From NCBI RefSeq assembly GCF_018403285.1, contig NZ_BOSJ01000007.1, positions 209,721-273,720 of the forward strand: a DNA stretch of 64,000 nt, written 5' to 3'. Below, piece after piece: positions 61,354 to 64,000 of the stretch (positions are counted from its first letter, which is position 1; each line of letters begins with the position of its first letter). The DNA comes from Paenibacillus sp. J45TS6 (lineage in GTDB: Bacteria; Bacillota; Bacilli; Paenibacillales; Paenibacillaceae). The translations under genes and the position numbers were made by a program. A model generated the notes under the pieces. The model was not told the DNA's origin and did no database searches. It saw nothing but the letters and a program-made list of their open reading frames with translations.

Positions 61354-63543
61354 ATGGCGATTTTTTATAACGAAGATAAACGTATTTTCCACCTGCAAAC
61401 CAAGAGTGCTAGTTATGTATTTCGTGCACTACCTACAGGTCATTTGACTCAAATATATTATGGTAAAAGATTACGCGATAACGATTTCGCATGGATTCAT
61501 GTTCGTGAGGAGCGTTGTTCGTTCAGCCCGAATCCGGTCCCGGAAGACCGGACGATCTCTTTTGATACTTTGCCTCAGGAGTATCCGGTATATGGCACGA
61601 GCGATTTCCGCTCTCCGGCTTTTCAGCTTCGTCAGCCGAACGGTTCGACGGTAACTGAATTTTTGTACAAAGATCACCGAATTGTAAGCGGTAAACCTGC
61701 ATTATCGGGACTGCCAGCGACGTATACGGAGCAGGATACCGAAGCGGATACCCTCATTGTGGAACTTGAAGATTCCGTAGCAGGAATCCAATTAGAGCTG
61801 ACTTATACCGCATTTCATGAGTATGATGCGATCACACGCTCCGCACGAATTATCAATATAGGGGATGCTACAAACGAAATTGTACGTGCTTTAAGTGCAA
61901 GTATTGATTTCCCTCATGCGAACTACGAGTGGCTGCAGCTTTCAGGAGCTTGGATTAGAGAACGGAATATTGTCCGCAAACCGCTTACCTTTGGCAATCA
62001 AAGTGTAGAAAGTCGCAGAGGTTCCAGCAGTCATCAGCAAAATCCGTTTGCAGCGCTCTTAAGTCCGAATGCAACAGAAGATACAGGTGAAGTCTATGGA
62101 TTCAGTCTTGTATACAGTGGTAATTTTATAGCACAAGCAGAAGTGGACCAGTTCCAAACGACACGTTTGTCCCTTGGTATTAATCCATTTGAATTTGGCT
62201 GGATTCTTGAGCCAGGCGAGGCTTTCCAGACACCGGAAGTAGTTATGGTTTACTCTGACAAAGGCCTTGGCAAAATGTCTCAAACGTATCACAAATTATA
62301 CCGGGAGCGTCTGGCAAGAGGACAGCACCGCGATCAGGAACGTCCGATTCTCGTTAATAACTGGGAAGCAACTTATTTTAACTTTACAGCAGACAAAATT
62401 GAGAACATTGCTCGCGCAGGGAAAGAACTTGGTATTGAATTGTTCGTGCTTGATGATGGCTGGTTTGGACATCGGGATAGTGACAACTCTTCATTAGGGG
62501 ATTGGTTTGTTGATAAAAATAAACTGCCTGAAGGGTTAGATAATCTGGTTCAGCGTGTAACGGAGTCCGGTATGCAGTTTGGCTTGTGGTTTGAACCGGA
62601 GATGGTATCACCAGATAGTGAGCTTTACCGTAATCATCCGGATTGGTGCCTGCATATCCCAGATCGCCGCCGTACAGAAGGCAGAGAGCAGCTCGTTCTT
62701 GATATGTCCCGTAAAGATGTACAAGACGAAATCGTTCGTATGGTATCGGATATTTTGGCAAGTGCTCCAATCACGTACGTAAAATGGGATATGAATCGAA
62801 ACATGACAGAAGTCGGTTCCGCTTTATTGCCGCCAAAAAAACAGAAAGAAACAGCTCACCGCTATATGCTCGGTTTGTATGATGTGATGGAGCGAATTAC
62901 TTCGAAGTTCCCGCACATTTTGTTTGAAAGCTGTTCCGGTGGCGGAGGCAGATTTGACCCAGGAATGCTGTACTACATGCCGCAAACATGGACAAGCGAT
63001 AATACCGATGCTGTATCACGTATGAAGATTCAATATGGTACAAGTCTTGTTTATCCGATTAGCTCCATGGGTTCTCATATTTCAGCAGTTCCAAACCATC
63101 AGGTTGGCCGGAATACCTCTCTTGAGACCCGTGGTCATGTGGCGATGTCCGGTAATTTTGGATACGAACTGGATCTGACGTTATTTGATGAGAACGATAA
63201 GAAAACAGTGCAGGAACAGGTTGCCTTATACAAAGAGATTCGTAAGACCGTACAATTCGGAGTATTCTATCGCCTATTGAACCCATTTGAAGGAAACGAA
63301 GCGGCATGGATGTTTGTCTCACCCGATGGTGAAGATGTGGTCGTATTCTACTTCCGTGTACTGTCCGAACCGAATGCTCCGCTGCAGCGTCTGAAGCTGA
63401 AAGGACTTGATCCTGAACGTGACTATGCAGCAGTAGATGGAGAAGGTGTATACAGCGGGGATGCCCTGATGTATGCCGGTATTTCCGTAGGAAATAAAGT
63501 GGGAGATTATCATAGCGAGATGTACCGTTTCAGACGCGTATAG
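61354..63543 (+). CDS. Alpha-galactosidase, GH36 family
   Basis: 729 residues, full-length GH36 form as in AgaA/AgaN-type enzymes. An N-terminal beta-sandwich (about 1-320) with FHLQTKSASYVFRALPTGHL is followed by the (beta/alpha)8 barrel: WEATYFNFT near residue 330, LDDGWFGHRD, YVKWDMNRNM (nucleophile Asp) near residue 478, and SGGGGRFDPGMLYYMPQTWTSDNTDA (acid/base Asp in SDNTD) near residue 530. It releases galactose from melibiose, raffinose or galactomannan side chains. GGGAGTGG precedes the chosen ATG; the upstream ATG at 61336 would be at the transcription start. Confidence 0.93.
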   Translation: MAIFYNEDKRIFHLQTKSASYVFRALPTGHLTQIYYGKRLRDNDFAWIHVREERCSFSPNPVPEDRTISFDTLPQEYPVYGTSDFRSPAFQLRQPNGSTVTEFLYKDHRIVSGKPALSGLPATYTEQDTEADTLIVELEDSVAGIQLELTYTAFHEYDAITRSARIINIGDATNEIVRALSASIDFPHANYEWLQLSGAWIRERNIVRKPLTFGNQSVESRRGSSSHQQNPFAALLSPNATEDTGEVYGFSLVYSGNFIAQAEVDQFQTTRLSLGINPFEFGWILEPGEAFQTPEVVMVYSDKGLGKMSQTYHKLYRERLARGQHRDQERPILVNNWEATYFNFTADKIENIARAGKELGIELFVLDDGWFGHRDSDNSSLGDWFVDKNKLPEGLDNLVQRVTESGMQFGLWFEPEMVSPDSELYRNHPDWCLHIPDRRRTEGREQLVLDMSRKDVQDEIVRMVSDILASAPITYVKWDMNRNMTEVGSALLPPKKQKETAHRYMLGLYDVMERITSKFPHILFESCSGGGGRFDPGMLYYMPQTWTSDNTDAVSRMKIQYGTSLVYPISSMGSHISAVPNHQVGRNTSLETRGHVAMSGNFGYELDLTLFDENDKKTVQEQVALYKEIRKTVQFGVFYRLLNPFEGNEAAWMFVSPDGEDVVVFYFRVLSEPNAPLQRLKLKGLDPERDYAAVDGEGVYSGDALMYAGISVGNKVGDYHSEMYRFRRV

Positions 63544-63568
63544 TTCGTTTTTGTCATTGTTTTACAAG

Positions 63569-63617
63569 AAAGACTGCAAAAGCTGCCTTAGGGTACTGCT
63601 GCTGCAGTCTTTTTTTG
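63569..63617 (+). terminator. Intrinsic terminator after the alpha-galactosidase gene
   Basis: AAAGACTGCA ... TGCAGTCTTT stem, followed by seven T. Confidence 0.85.
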
Positions 63618-63880
63618 CCGTAAATACAGTAAATTGGCGCTTCAAAAGTGGAAATTGAGCCGAAGTTCTGTGATAATAAGATACATCCCGCCTAAGCGGT
63701 GATATTATATAGGGACCCGAGAAATGCTGAATGGGACAGACAGATTTCGTGTACGATATACTTTTCTGGGGCGTATTCAAAAATAAATAGAAATCGAAGT
63801 GCATGCAGTTATTGCAAGCAACTTCGAACTAACCTAAAAAATATGTGCTTTTTATTAAAAAATGTTTTTTATTAGACGGA
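63618..63880. other. Gene-poor stretch before an IS element
   Basis: No gene recognised. Contains a hairpin TCGAAGTGC ... GCAACTTCGA at 63794-63827 and a short palindrome CCGC-CTAA-GCGG. The stretch lies between the alpha-galactosidase terminator and the IS30-like left end. Confidence 0.5.
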
Positions 63881-64000
63881 TTGTAATATGAAGTGCGACA
63901 CCTAGTTCAAAATAAAAAATGGCCCATGGCCGGATTCGTGTAGAATGGAGTTACCACACAACACCTACAAGGAGAATCCGCCATGAGCTATACACATCTT
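63881..64000 (+). mobile_element. Left end of an IS30-family element (truncated by the window)
   Basis: TTGTAATATGAAGTGCGACA starting at 63881 resembles the terminal inverted repeat of IS30-family elements and is followed about 100 bases later by a transposase start with AAGGAG. Right end and target duplication are outside the window. Confidence 0.65.
63983..64000 (+). CDS. IS30-family transposase, N-terminal fragment
   Basis: Six codons MSYTHL, the usual N-terminus of IS30-family transposases (MSYTHLT...), preceded by ACAAGGAGAAT. The frame runs off the window edge. IS30 transposases are DDE enzymes; nothing beyond the first residues can be checked here. Confidence 0.6.

Overview
The window reads as chromosomal DNA of a low-to-moderate-GC, endospore-forming Bacillales bacterium, most likely Paenibacillus or a close relative. 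Evidence: an H-type spore SASP gene, sigma-G-like promoters, a CIRCE operator before groESL, Bacillus-type TatAy/TatCy, strong AGGAGG ribosome sites with many TTG/GTG starts, and two blocks that match the Bacillus subtilis map as I remember it (ydiB-ydiC-ydiD-gcp-ydiF-moaC-tatAY-tatCY-groESL and ydcC-alr-ndoAI-ndoA). No tRNA, rRNA or CRISPR array was seen.

Region by region. 1-8.4 kb: a tightly overlapping surface-polysaccharide operon (glycosyltransferases, MurJ-type flippase, GDP-mannose and UDP-glucuronate precursor enzymes), closed by a terminator whose loop holds the ugd stop codon, then an LCP ligase and a VanZ-like protein. 8.4-17 kb: membrane housekeeping genes (bacitracin-type ABC pair, AI-2E exporter family, CNNM/CorC-like protein, cardiolipin synthase, YitT). 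17-21.5 kb: bacterial NHEJ (Ku plus LigD split into separate ligase and polymerase genes) with a CatE-like dioxygenase between; ku diverges from a spore operon ending in sspH, with sigma-G-like promoters facing both ways. 21.7-32.5 kb: the t6A genes tsaE-tsaB-rimI-tsaD, a DnaA-box cluster, an ABC-F ATPase, 5-FTHF cyclo-ligase, moaC, moaB/mog, tatA, tatC, groES, groEL.

32.8-53.5 kb is more accessory: TetR plus oleate hydratase; an XRE/membrane-protein/CPBP cassette; a formate dehydrogenase locus (fdh-DUF1641-mrp facing left, DUF2294-fdhD-moaA facing right) with an apparent attenuator in the fdh leader and a probable ATT start for moaA; a PucR/NCS1 permease/DUF917/hydantoinase A catabolic operon; and a quinone-stress type pair (ring-cleaving dioxygenase and Frm2-like nitroreductase) separated by a striking array of four nested hairpins carrying a repeated operator-like core.

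53.5-64 kb: an OpuA-type glycine betaine importer with a divergent GbsR-type regulator, the ydcC-like lipoprotein, alr, the EndoAI/EndoA toxin-antitoxin pair, a catabolite-repressed GH36 alpha-galactosidase, and the left end of an IS30-family element running off the window. The best candidates for something undescribed are the hairpin/operator array at 52170-52368 and the fdh leader at about 41630-41840; the DnaA-box cluster at 24769-25005 is a strong conserved chromosomal-control site.
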